Shown here piece after piece: positions 17,699 through 26,216 of a stretch of DNA of 64,000 nucleotides (position 1 is the stretch's first letter; each line of letters starts with the position of its first letter). The notes below the pieces were generated by a model. It ran no database searches, was not told the DNA's origin, and was given only the letters and a program-made list of their open reading frames with translations. This DNA comes from Myxococcales bacterium (GTDB taxonomy: Bacteria > Myxococcota > Myxococcia > Myxococcales > Myxococcaceae): positions 1 through 64,000 of the forward strand of contig JADLDB010000094.1 of NCBI GenBank assembly GCA_020846875.1. Reading direction: 5' to 3'. The position numbers and the translations under genes are program-made.

Positions 17699-18985
17699 AT
17701 GGTGCGCCTGTTTGCCCTGTCCCTCTTGCTCGCCGCCTGCTCCCGCTCCTCCGCCAAGGGCCCCACCGAGGCCGAGGCGAAGGCGAAGCTGGCGGCTTGC
17801 ACCTTCGGCCCCGGCGCCCTGGCGAAGGACACGCTGCCCGGCGCCGCAAAGGTGGGCAGCGCCATACCCATCGACCACTTCGTGCTGGTGATGCAGGAGA
17901 ACCGCAGCTTCGACCACTACTACTCCCGGCTGACCCACGGCGGCGTGCACGTGGCCGGCAGCGAAATCACCAACCCCGACTCGCAGGGCAAGGCGGTGAA
18001 GCGCTACCACGAGACGCGCTACTGCATTCGCGACGTGAACCACTCCTGGAGCGGCTCCCACGCCCAGTACAACGACGGGAAGATGGACGGCTTCGTCGTC
18101 ACCAACGAGCCGGAAGGCGCCCGCGCCATGGGCTACTTCGACGAGACGGATCTGCCTTTCTACTACGCGCTGTCCCGCGCCTTCGCGATCAGCGACATGC
18201 ACTTCTCCTCGGTGATGGGCCCGACGCAGCCCAACCGCCTCTACTACTGGGCGGGCACCAGCTTCGGGGCGATCCGCAACGGGCTGCCGCCGCAGGGCGC
18301 GCCCAGCCTCTTCACCCGCCTCAACGACGCGAAGGTGGGGTGGAACAGCTACGTCAGCGACCTCGCCTCGCCGGCCGTCTTCGTCAACCTGATCAGCGCC
18401 AACAACGAGCGCTTTCGGCCCGTCGACCAGTTCTTCGCCGACGCCGCCGCGGGGAAACTGCCGCCGGTGAGCGTAGTGGAAGCCACCTTCACCGGCGGCG
18501 TGCAGGCCGACCAGACCGACGAGCACCCGGCGTCCAACATCCAGCACGGGCAGGCCTTCACCGCGAAGGTGGTCAACGCAGTGCTGAAGTCGCCGCAGTG
18601 GCCGAGGACGGCGCTCATCTTCCTCTACGACGAGCACGGAGGCTTCCACGACAGCGTGGCGCCGCCGAAGGCCTGCGAGCCCGACGACCTGCGGCCCAAC
18701 GGCGACGACACCCGGCGCTTCGACCACCTGGGCTTCCGCACGCCCCTCATCGTGGTGTCACCGTTTGCCCGGCGTGGCTACGTTTCGCACGTGCCGGTGG
18801 ACCACACCGCGGTGCTGCGCCTGGTGGAGGCCCGCTTCGAATTGCCCGCGCTCACCCGCCGCGACGCGAACGCCTGGCCCCTGCTGGACCTGTTCGACTT
18901 CGAGCACCCGGACGTGAGCGTGCCGACGTTGCCCGCGGCGGTCATCGACCCGGAGCGGGACGCCGCCTGCAAGCGCGACTTCTAA
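17699..18985 (+). CDS. Phospholipase C/acid phosphatase-like phosphoesterase lipoprotein
   Basis: 428 residues starting MVRLFALSLLLAACS, a lipoprotein signal with Cys14. An AAGAGG lies nine bases before the ATG. The phosphoesterase (PF04185) signature is complete: FVLVMQENRSFDHYY at 61-75, where the Glu-Asn binds the catalytic metal, then HSWSGSHAQYNDGKMDGFV, SVMGPTQPNRLYYWAGT, DEHGGFHD at 311-318 and PLIVVSPFARRGYVSHVPVDHT. Members hydrolyse phosphatidylcholine or other phosphomonoesters and phosphodiesters outside the cytoplasm. Lipid anchoring would place it on the envelope, where it could attack prey membranes or scavenge phosphate. It starts 37 bases after the beta-propeller gene, so the two may be cotranscribed. 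Confidence 0.85.
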   Translation: MVRLFALSLLLAACSRSSAKGPTEAEAKAKLAACTFGPGALAKDTLPGAAKVGSAIPIDHFVLVMQENRSFDHYYSRLTHGGVHVAGSEITNPDSQGKAVKRYHETRYCIRDVNHSWSGSHAQYNDGKMDGFVVTNEPEGARAMGYFDETDLPFYYALSRAFAISDMHFSSVMGPTQPNRLYYWAGTSFGAIRNGLPPQGAPSLFTRLNDAKVGWNSYVSDLASPAVFVNLISANNERFRPVDQFFADAAAGKLPPVSVVEATFTGGVQADQTDEHPASNIQHGQAFTAKVVNAVLKSPQWPRTALIFLYDEHGGFHDSVAPPKACEPDDLRPNGDDTRRFDHLGFRTPLIVVSPFARRGYVSHVPVDHTAVLRLVEARFELPALTRRDANAWPLLDLFDFEHPDVSVPTLPAAVIDPERDAACKRDF

Positions 18986-19062
18986 CGGTTGAGCCTCTTG
19001 CACACGTGCACGCCCGCCGTCTTCACGCGCGGCAGGGCGAAGGAAGGACTGCGTCGCTGGGT

Positions 19063-20172
19063 TCACGGGCCTCGGGGCGCGAGCCGAATCGTGCGCACCG
19101 CGTCCTTCGGCCCAAGGGACCGAAGGGAAACCGCCGCCGGCTGCTCGCCTGCCAGGGCACGCCCCGTCGGTGCCGAAGTCAGGGCGCAGTCGACCTCCCA
19201 TGGGCCGATGCGGGGCAGGGCCCAGCGCGCTCCGGCAGGCACCACGACGCGAAAGCTCGACTGGTGGACCCCGACGCTCTGGCCCGCCACCCGCGGCCAG
19301 CCGAGCGCCGCGGCGAGCGCGGCTGCGGGCATGGGAGGGACGAATTGGAGCGACACCTCCCCGTCTCCCCCAGGCGCCTTGACGATCCCCGCGCCCTTCG
19401 GGGCGTGAGACACCAACTGCCAGACCTCCTCGGCTGACCGGGCGCCCGCGAGCCCCTTGCCGAGCTCACGCAGCACCCGCGCGCGCGCTTCGACGTCGAC
19501 GGGCGGCGCGGCCCAGTCCGGCTCGCTGGCGAACCAGTCGAGCGACACCGCGTCACCGTCGGCGGCGTCGACGAAGTACGAGCCATAGCGACGCAGGCGG
19601 ATCGCCGGCCCCTTCCCATCCGGCGCGGGTCGCTCGAGCTCGGTCGAGGCGCCAAAGGCCGCGCGCAGCCCCGCCTCGCACGCCGCTCTCCCGCGGCTGA
19701 AGCGCACGTGAAACTCCACGAGGCCGCGGCCCCGGAGGGCCGCCGTCGAGGCGATCGGCCGGGAGTGGTACAGGTCCCAGTCGTACAGGACGAGCAGGCG
19801 AGCCACGTCTCCGCCGAGCGGCGCGCCCCCCGCGACGCCGGAGGCGGTTGGCGAGGGCAGTTGGATCGCCCCCATCGTGAGGTCGGCGCCGATGGGCTCG
19901 GGCAGGGTGATACCGAGCGCAGCCTCGAGCGCGCCCACGGTGGGCGGGCGCGTGGCTACGAAGGCGCACCCACCGGCAGCGGCTCCCGCGCCTTCCCCTG
20001 GGCCTCCGGGTATTCCTCCGTCGCCCTGGTGCAGCGCCGGAGCCGCGCCGGGGATGGTCGCGAGCGCCGCGGCGGGCGAGCCCCCAGCCGCCTCGCTGCG
20101 GCCGGTGGTGACGGCGATGAGCGCGGAGATGACCATGGGTAGGCTCCGGAGGGCGGCTTCAATTCGAGGCAT
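19063..20172 (-). CDS. Exported hypothetical protein
   Basis: 369 residues from the ATG at 20172 (MPRIEAALRSLPMVISALIAVTTGRSEA), a plausible signal peptide. The frame is open upstream, but there the sequence belongs to a TerC remnant in another frame. The mature protein has a Gly/Ala-rich stretch (about 30-70), then an ordered region with LPEPIGADLTMGAIQLP, LLVLYDWDLYHSRPIAST and YGSYFVDAADGDAVSLDWF, and a C-terminal part with WEVDCALTSAPTGRAL. No family is recognised. It converges on the phosphoesterase gene. Confidence 0.55.
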   Translation of the reverse strand: MPRIEAALRSLPMVISALIAVTTGRSEAAGGSPAAALATIPGAAPALHQGDGGIPGGPGEGAGAAAGGCAFVATRPPTVGALEAALGITLPEPIGADLTMGAIQLPSPTASGVAGGAPLGGDVARLLVLYDWDLYHSRPIASTAALRGRGLVEFHVRFSRGRAACEAGLRAAFGASTELERPAPDGKGPAIRLRRYGSYFVDAADGDAVSLDWFASEPDWAAPPVDVEARARVLRELGKGLAGARSAEEVWQLVSHAPKGAGIVKAPGGDGEVSLQFVPPMPAAALAAALGWPRVAGQSVGVHQSSFRVVVPAGARWALPRIGPWEVDCALTSAPTGRALAGEQPAAVSLRSLGPKDAVRTIRLAPRGP

Positions 20173-20177
20173 GTCCG

Positions 20178-20423
20178 TCAGAGGATAGGCGCCGCCGCCG
20201 CGCAGGTCACCGCGCCCTGTCCAGCCCGGCTGGCGCGCATGACGAGCGCACCGCCGCCGCCGATGCGCGTCACCAGCCTGCGCTGGGCGTCGGGGAGCCG
20301 CCCGGTGAGGATGCTGATGAAGACGAGGTTGTCGATGCCCAGCACCACCTCCATCGCCGTCAGCGAGACGAGCGCGGTCCAGGTGGCCGGGCCACGCTTC
20401 CCCCACCGGCCACCGCACGAGCT
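20178..20423 (-). pseudogene. Fragment of a TerC-family integral membrane protein
   Basis: This frame is open from 20423 to a TGA at 20178-20180 but lacks a start. The segment at about 20260-20390 encodes [20 protein letters not shown] and then [17 protein letters not shown]. This is the first transmembrane helix of TerC-family metal-resistance proteins, in which the ExxxGxDN motif is invariant. Homology ends after RLVTRIG; the rest is Ala/Arg-rich junk. Both ends of the gene are gone, so it is a relic. Its 3' edge touches the 5' end of the adjacent exported hypothetical protein. Confidence 0.65.
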
Positions 20424-20477
20424 TCAGGTGCGCGGCGCCGGACTCAGTCTCCCGGCGACCGCCTCAGAAAGTCGCCT

Positions 20478-23400
20478 CTACGGACGCCCCGGCTCGTTCT
20501 TTCCGCACCCGACGCGCGTGCCCGGCGCGCCTGAGTGTTTCGGCCCGTCCTTCCCGGCGCCTCGGCCGCCGTCTACCCTGAGGCCAGCGAAGCTGCATCG
20601 CCCGGCCTCCACCGCGATGCGCCCGCCGCCGCCTCCTCCTCCCGACGGAGCGCCGCCGCTTCCCCCTTGCGCGGACAGCTTCCCGTTGCCGGTGACGGTG
20701 CTCGCGCGCAGCCACAGGCTGCCCCCCGCGCCCCCGCCCGAGGCCAGTGCGGCGGGGCAGCGCTTCGCGTCCACGCCGGGCGCGCCGTCGGCCGCCACCG
20801 TCCCGTCGATGCGCGCGGCGCCGCTGATGGTCAGCCTCAGCGCGCCTCCACCCGAGCCACCGGCCGCGCAGGGGCTGAACCAGCCTGCTCCATCCACGAC
20901 GTCCCCACCGTAGCCGCCCTGTCCGAAGGACGCTGGCTGAGCGGCAGTCCCGTGCGCGGCGGAGGCGCAGCCCAGGTCCTTCGGCGAATTCCCGTGGCCC
21001 CGGCCGCCCGCTCCGCCGTGGGAGCCGCCCGCCATGTTTGCGTAGGCCCCGCGCGAGCAGTCGTAGTCCTCGCGGCCGTAGTCGCCCTGGCCGCTCACCT
21101 CGAGGCGGCTGGCGCGGTCGATGGACAACGCGCCCAGCGTCAGCTCGACGGCGCGCGGCGTCGGCTCAGCCCACAGGTGCGCCTGCAGCCACCCCTGCTG
21201 CGCGCTGCCCACCTGGTGAAGCCAGAAGCGCTGGTCCGCGCCGGCCAGTATGCCGCCCTTCTCCAGCGACAGCTCCTTCGCCGCCAGGCCCGGCGTCACC
21301 GCGTTCGCCCGCGCAATCACCACGCGCTGCGCGGAGAAGTCGCCGTCCACCACCGTCACGCCGCCCTTCGCCGCGCCGTTGTCCACCAGGAGGACGGGGA
21401 CTTCGCCCTTCACGTTCCACAGGAGCGTGCCGGCGCCGCCCTGCGCGCGGACGTCGGACCACGCGACGTAGTCGCTGCGCCCCCCGGCCTTCGCCTGGTT
21501 CAGTTGCTTCGCCTTCGCGGCCGAGAGTGACGCGCCCGCGCCGCCCAGCACCCGCACCGTCCCCTTCCAGCCGGCGCGCGTCTCCACGTCGAGCCGCACT
21601 CGCCCGCCGCCTCCGCCGCCGCCGAAGAGGAAGTAGTACGCGTGCTCCGTGCCCCTGCCGCCCGAGGCGCTCAACAGGCCCTTCCCCTCGAGCGCGCGCG
21701 CCGACAGCCACAGGCTTCCGCCCGCGCCGCCGCCGCTGCCCTGCTCGGCGTAGTCCTGGAAGAGCGTCATGCCGTCGCTGCCGTCGACGAGGATCTTCCC
21801 GTCCACCTTCGCGGTGCCGCCCACCTCGAGCCTGAGCGCGCCGCCGCCGATGCCCCCGATGCCCAGGAGGCTGAGGGGCCTGTCCAGGACGAAGGCGCCT
21901 CCCCCGTAGCCGCCGGTGCCCACCTCCCTCGGCTCCAGGGGGTCGCCCAGCGCGTCCGGAGGCCGCCCGGTGTGCTGAGGCGAGCCGCTGCGGCCGACGC
22001 CCCCGAGGCCAGCGTGGGAGCCCCCGGCGCGGTTGCCGACCGAGTTGGCCCAGAGGAACTCCTCCCGGTAGGGGCCGCCCCACCCCGAGAGGTCGATGCG
22101 GCTGCTGGCGTCGACGCGCAGCTCACCCGACAGGCGCAGCTCCAGCCGCTCGTTGAGGTCCTCCTGCACCACCGCGGACGGGTAGATGACCTGTGCGCTG
22201 GACAGGCCCTTGCGGGCAGCCCCCGCCGGCACCTCGAAGAAGGCGGTGCGCGGGGGGAAGTCGAGCCGCACGCGGGAGTTGTTCGGCAGCAGCACCGCCC
22301 CCTGTTCGAGCACCAGCGCGCGGGCCTCGAGGCCGTCGGTGGCGACGACGGCGCGCCGCAGCGTCACCTGCACTCCGGGGAACTTCCCCGCCAGGTAGCC
22401 GACGCCGCGCAGCCCGTTCGCGTCGAGGGCGCCCTCCACCACCAATTCGTCGCCGCCGTCCTGCACCTTCCAGTACACCGTGCCCGGGCCGCCGTGCGTG
22501 CGGCGATCGCTCCACGGGGGGATCACCTCGTCGGACGCGCCGGGGTTCTTCATCGTGCCGCCGAGGCCGCCCAGCGTCTCGGTCCGCCCGCGCCAGCCGC
22601 CGCGCTCCCGGCACTGGATGCGGATGCGCCCCGCGCTGCCCCCGCCGCCCGACCGCGAGCCGAAGCCGCCCCCGCCGTAGCCCCCGGCGCCGCCGTTCAC
22701 CTGCAGGAAGCCGGCGCCGGACAGGGCGCCGTCGACCTCGAGGAAGAGCGTGCCTCCGCTGCCCCCGCCCGTGCCCAGTCGCGCGTCCCCGCCGTTGGCC
22801 CTGGCCTGGCCGTCGAAGGCCAGCGTCTTCGCCCGCACGCGGATGACGCCACCGCCGCGCCCGCCATCCCTCCCCCTCCCACCGATTCCACCCTCGCGGA
22901 AGTCCAGCGGGCTGGCCACCGCGCCCACCTCGGGCCGCGCGCCGGGGAGTTCCGCCGGATCGAAGGAGTTGACGTTGAGGTTGGCGCTCGTCCCCCCGAA
23001 GCCCCCGAAGCTGGCTCCCGAGTGGTGCTCGTCCATTTCCGCCGGGTAGGCGAGCTCGCCCGTGGTGAAGGCGTCGCCGCTCTGCGTCACCTCCAGCGCC
23101 GTGGCCGGCCCCACCTTCGCCTCGCCCAGGGTGGCGTAGAGGCGCGGGGCGAGGACGAAGGGCACGGCCTTGTCCCCGTCGACGTCGGTGTCGCGGGCCA
23201 CCTCGAGGCAGGACGCGACGCTGCCTTCGTCGCTGGGCCACAGCTTCCCGCCGCGCATGAAGAGCTGGTCGACGCGCACGTGGGTGGCCACCACCGGCGT
23301 GCCCTTCGTCTCCAGCCTCGTCGCGTCGACGTGCGGTGCGTGGGCCGCGCAGCCCGCGAAGCCGGGCGCGCCTTCGACGGGACTGCCCCGCACCTCCAGC

Positions 23401-24869
23401 GCTCCGGCGCCCAACCTCACCAGGCCCCGGCCGACTCTGGCCCGCAGCTGCCGCCCCACTCGCACGGTGGTGCCGCTGCCCGTCAATTCCTGCGCGTCGA
23501 TGAAGCCGCCGGACACGGAGCCGCCGGTCGCGGTGACGACAGCGAAGCGCAGCTCGCCGCCGGCCGACAGCCCGCTGGCGTTGATCCGCGCGACGCCGCG
23601 CTGGGTGGCGAAGGCCTTGTCCGGGCCGAGGTAGCTTCCTCCCGAGATGCTCGAGCCCTCGGTGGCGTCGACCTCCTCCACCTCGACGTCGCCGCCCGCG
23701 AGCCGCCCCTTGCGCGCGGTCACCTTCGGCACCTTCACCGAGGCCGTGCCTTCGAGGCTGGCGCCGTCCTCGAGCAGGGCGGTGCTGGCCACCACGGTGC
23801 TGGCGCTGATGCTTCCGGTCCTCGCGGTGATGGTGTCGAAGCGCAGGTCTCCCGCCTTCACGGCTCCGCCGCGCACCGTCAGCACACCCTGCTGCGGCGT
23901 GCCGCCCACCTTCTGCTTCACCGGGCCGAGGTAGCCGCTGCTGTCCACCAGCCCGCCCGACACCTCGAGCTGGTCCACCTCGATGCTGGGGGCGCCCACG
24001 CGGCCTGCGGAGATGACGATGCTGGGCGCGGTCACCGGCTTGCTCGAGTCCAGGCCGCCACCCGCCGCGCGGAGGCGGTCGAGGGCGGCGCCTTCGACGG
24101 ACACCGTGCCGCCGTTGAGCGACGCTTCGCTGCCCTTGAGGAAGCCGGGCCCGGGGCTGGCGTTGCCCAGCGTGGCGATCTGCAGCGCCGTCGCCGCGGC
24201 GCCGCTCACGTCGGCGCCTACCGCGATGACGTAGCCCAGCGACGCCTGGTCCGGCAGGAGGCCGGTCTCCAGAGATCTCGCCTCGATGCCGCCGAAGAGG
24301 CGAATGAGAATGCCGTCCACCTTCAGCCGGTCGACCTTCACCCGCCCGCTGACGATGACGGTGCAGAAGGGCGGCACGTAGAAGGTGCCGGTGTCGATGT
24401 AGCTCTCTTCGTCGATCATCGGCGGCGACAGCAGGTTGTCGGTGCACCCGACGTCGCCTCGGCCGGTGACGAAGTCTGCGGCCGTGCCCAGGGTTTCGGA
24501 GAAGGCGTCGGCCGCGGGCCCCCCGCGCTGCTTCATCAAGGTGTCCGCCAGGCGCAGGGCCTGGAAGGAGGCGGCGAAGCGGTCGATGGTGCCCGGCTCG
24601 AAGGGCGACGCCTTCACGCGCTTGAGGTCGACCGGGCGCGACAGGCCCAGCACGCGGACCCGTGTCGCGGTGTGCGTCGGCCCGGTCCAGGTGCCGTCCA
24701 CCTCGAGCCTGGAGCCGCAGAGCTGCGCGGTGAAGGCGCCGCCGGGCCCGCTCCCGGAGCGCTCGATGCGGTACTCGCCGCACGAAGACCGGCCCGTCAG
24801 CGTCTCGGCGAAGCCCGCCGCGGGCACTGCGAGCGCTGCCGCGACCACCCAACAGAAAACGTTCGGCAT
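20478..24869 (-). CDS. Giant Gly-rich secreted repeat protein (beta-helix/adhesin-like)
   Basis: 1463 residues starting MPNVFCWVVAAALAVPAAGFAE, a Sec signal. Residues 20-130 have paired Cys (SSCGEYRIE, LCGSRLEVDG). The middle is a long series of short beta strands with Ser/Gly/Val repeats (GGTVSVEGAAL, ASTVVASTALLEDGASLEG), typical of a stacked beta-helix. The C-terminal half holds at least two copies of a roughly 300-residue module ending in GGGAGGSLWLRA or GSGGGAGGSLWLSA, then a GGGGGGGR stretch and a WSDxRxxGGxGTxxW motif. Such proteins are large outer-surface or matrix components. There is no MYXO-CTERM. Met 24890 is an alternative start. No catalytic motif is visible; adhesion or structure is inferred. 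Confidence 0.7.
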   Translation of the reverse strand: MPNVFCWVVAAALAVPAAGFAETLTGRSSCGEYRIERSGSGPGGAFTAQLCGSRLEVDGTWTGPTHTATRVRVLGLSRPVDLKRVKASPFEPGTIDRFAASFQALRLADTLMKQRGGPAADAFSETLGTAADFVTGRGDVGCTDNLLSPPMIDEESYIDTGTFYVPPFCTVIVSGRVKVDRLKVDGILIRLFGGIEARSLETGLLPDQASLGYVIAVGADVSGAAATALQIATLGNASPGPGFLKGSEASLNGGTVSVEGAALDRLRAAGGGLDSSKPVTAPSIVISAGRVGAPSIEVDQLEVSGGLVDSSGYLGPVKQKVGGTPQQGVLTVRGGAVKAGDLRFDTITARTGSISASTVVASTALLEDGASLEGTASVKVPKVTARKGRLAGGDVEVEEVDATEGSSISGGSYLGPDKAFATQRGVARINASGLSAGGELRFAVVTATGGSVSGGFIDAQELTGSGTTVRVGRQLRARVGRGLVRLGAGALEVRGSPVEGAPGFAGCAAHAPHVDATRLETKGTPVVATHVRVDQLFMRGGKLWPSDEGSVASCLEVARDTDVDGDKAVPFVLAPRLYATLGEAKVGPATALEVTQSGDAFTTGELAYPAEMDEHHSGASFGGFGGTSANLNVNSFDPAELPGARPEVGAVASPLDFREGGIGGRGRDGGRGGGVIRVRAKTLAFDGQARANGGDARLGTGGGSGGTLFLEVDGALSGAGFLQVNGGAGGYGGGGFGSRSGGGGSAGRIRIQCRERGGWRGRTETLGGLGGTMKNPGASDEVIPPWSDRRTHGGPGTVYWKVQDGGDELVVEGALDANGLRGVGYLAGKFPGVQVTLRRAVVATDGLEARALVLEQGAVLLPNNSRVRLDFPPRTAFFEVPAGAARKGLSSAQVIYPSAVVQEDLNERLELRLSGELRVDASSRIDLSGWGGPYREEFLWANSVGNRAGGSHAGLGGVGRSGSPQHTGRPPDALGDPLEPREVGTGGYGGGAFVLDRPLSLLGIGGIGGGALRLEVGGTAKVDGKILVDGSDGMTLFQDYAEQGSGGGAGGSLWLSARALEGKGLLSASGGRGTEHAYYFLFGGGGGGGRVRLDVETRAGWKGTVRVLGGAGASLSAAKAKQLNQAKAGGRSDYVAWSDVRAQGGAGTLLWNVKGEVPVLLVDNGAAKGGVTVVDGDFSAQRVVIARANAVTPGLAAKELSLEKGGILAGADQRFWLHQVGSAQQGWLQAHLWAEPTPRAVELTLGALSIDRASRLEVSGQGDYGREDYDCSRGAYANMAGGSHGGAGGRGHGNSPKDLGCASAAHGTAAQPASFGQGGYGGDVVDGAGWFSPCAAGGSGGGALRLTISGAARIDGTVAADGAPGVDAKRCPAALASGGGAGGSLWLRASTVTGNGKLSAQGGSGGAPSGGGGGGGRIAVEAGRCSFAGLRVDGGRGAGKDGPKHSGAPGTRVGCGKNEPGRP

Positions 24870-25099
24870 GAATCCCCCGAGTGAAGACATCAGACGTCGT
24901 TCGGCCTCGCAGCCTCTGCCTGGTGAGGTTTCTTGCGCGCCCGTCGCCCCGGTCTTGCGTCGCCAGCGCCTGCACCGCCGGAGCAAGAGCGAGCGACAGG
25001 AGCACCGGCGTCCCCCCTGGCCGTCGGAGGCCGCATGGCGCGTTCCTAGCGCATTTGAGGCGGCGCGTGGGGCGATCAGCGTCTTGCGGGCCGAGGGGC

Positions 25100-25450
25100 C
25101 TACAGGCGGATCTCGTCGCGGATCTTCGCGAGGGAGGCGAGGGTGGCGCGGGCCTTCGCCTGCCACTCGGCGAAGAACGGCGCGCTGGCGGGGAACTCCG
25201 CGGCGAGCTCCTCGTAGCGCGCGAGCTGCGAGGTCCAGAACCCGGCGAGGCGCTCCAGCAGCACGAGCAGCCCCTGCGCGTCGGCGACGGACTTGAAGAG
25301 GTCCGCCAGCATCCGCTTGCGCTCGTTGTAGCGGAGGCTGCCCTCGGTGAGGCGCGCCAGCACCAGCAGCTCGTTGCGCGTCAGGTAGGCGCCGCTCTTC
25401 GCCGGAGCCGCCAGGCGCGCGGCCAGCTCGTCAAACGCGGAGGTGCTCAT
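25100..25450 (-). CDS. Small helical protein at the end of the molybdoenzyme operon
   Basis: 116 residues starting MSTSAFDELAARLAAP. The sequence is almost all amphipathic helix (LTRNELLVLARLTEGSLRYN, LLVLLERLAGFWTSQLARYEEL) with no Cys and no signal peptide, so it is cytoplasmic. Its start overlaps the end of the AroE-like gene by 20 bases, indicating translational coupling and operon membership. It might be a specific chaperone or assembly factor for the oxidoreductase, but I recognise no family. Confidence 0.65.
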   Translation of the reverse strand: MSTSAFDELAARLAAPAKSGAYLTRNELLVLARLTEGSLRYNERKRMLADLFKSVADAQGLLVLLERLAGFWTSQLARYEELAAEFPASAPFFAEWQAKARATLASLAKIRDEIRL

Positions 25451-26216
25451 AGTGGCTCCGGAAGCCGTCATCGGTGAGCTGACAGGGGCGCAGCCGCTTC
25501 TCCGTCACGGCGACGTCGAGGTCCTTCGGCAGGCGCACGTCCACGCCGAAGCACTCGCGCGTCTCGTCCACCGCGCGCTCAATCCACGCCGGGAGGATGG
25601 ACCAGCGCTGCACCGACTCGGCCAGCGCGCGCGTGCGGGAAGGCGTCAGGCTCCAGTCGCAGGCCGGCAGCAGCGCGCGGGGGTTGCCCGGGACGGGCAG
25701 CGGACCGGCGTGGCCCGGCAGTGCGGCGTCGAGCAGGCAGTCCACGCCGTCGAGGGAGTCGAGCGTGCCGTTCCCTTCCAGAGGGAGGAGGTGAGCGCGG
25801 ATGGCGTGCAACGGCGCCAGGCACGCCTGGGCCACCCGCGCGTCGCCCACCCAGGCCACCTTCGCGCCAGGGAAGAGGTGCTGCTCGAGCAGCGGCGCCA
25901 GCGTCTGCGGGTGGAGGAAGTGGCAGGACACCGCGCCCGTGCCCAGCGGGGTGATGGCGTCCACCAGGCCCAGCGGAGACTTCGCCCAGGACGCGGCGTC
26001 GGCCCACAGCGACGGCGCCACGTGCAGCGCCTCGGCCTTCTTCGACTCCACGAAGCCGTCCAGCAGCTTGCCCACCACGTCCGCGCGCACGATGAAGGGC
26101 ATGTACGCCGCGTCCAGCCCGTTGAAGCCGTAGAGCGCGTTGAAGAGGCGCACCAGCCACTCGTCGCGCGCGTCGGCGGTGATGAGGCCCACCACGCGGG
26201 TGCTGGGGCGGATCAT
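25431..26216 (-). CDS. Shikimate-dehydrogenase-like (AroE-fold) protein in the molybdoenzyme operon
   Basis: 261 residues starting MIRPSTRVVGLITADARDEW. The first 75 residues follow the AroE substrate-binding pattern: a VVGLI strand, a helix, then FNALYGFNGLDAAYMPFIVRA, which corresponds to the HNAAFxALGLDAxYxPF segment of shikimate dehydrogenase. A Rossmann-like second half is likely (AKVAWVGDARVAQACL). The catalytic Lys-Asp pair and the shikimate-binding Ser-x-Ser are not evident, so the classical reaction is doubtful. The ATG overlaps the TGA of the ferredoxin gene (ATGA), so it is coupled to the redox operon. It may act as an NAD(P)-linked partner or a maturation factor; the function is not known. 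Confidence 0.65.
   Translation of the reverse strand: MIRPSTRVVGLITADARDEWLVRLFNALYGFNGLDAAYMPFIVRADVVGKLLDGFVESKKAEALHVAPSLWADAASWAKSPLGLVDAITPLGTGAVSCHFLHPQTLAPLLEQHLFPGAKVAWVGDARVAQACLAPLHAIRAHLLPLEGNGTLDSLDGVDCLLDAALPGHAGPLPVPGNPRALLPACDWSLTPSRTRALAESVQRWSILPAWIERAVDETRECFGVDVRLPKDLDVAVTEKRLRPCQLTDDGFRSHYEHLRV

Noticed and set aside
21642-24884. A 1080-codon open frame on the plus strand
   Set aside because: Antisense to the Gly-rich secreted protein, no signal or domain; the minus frame has a signal peptide and repeats.
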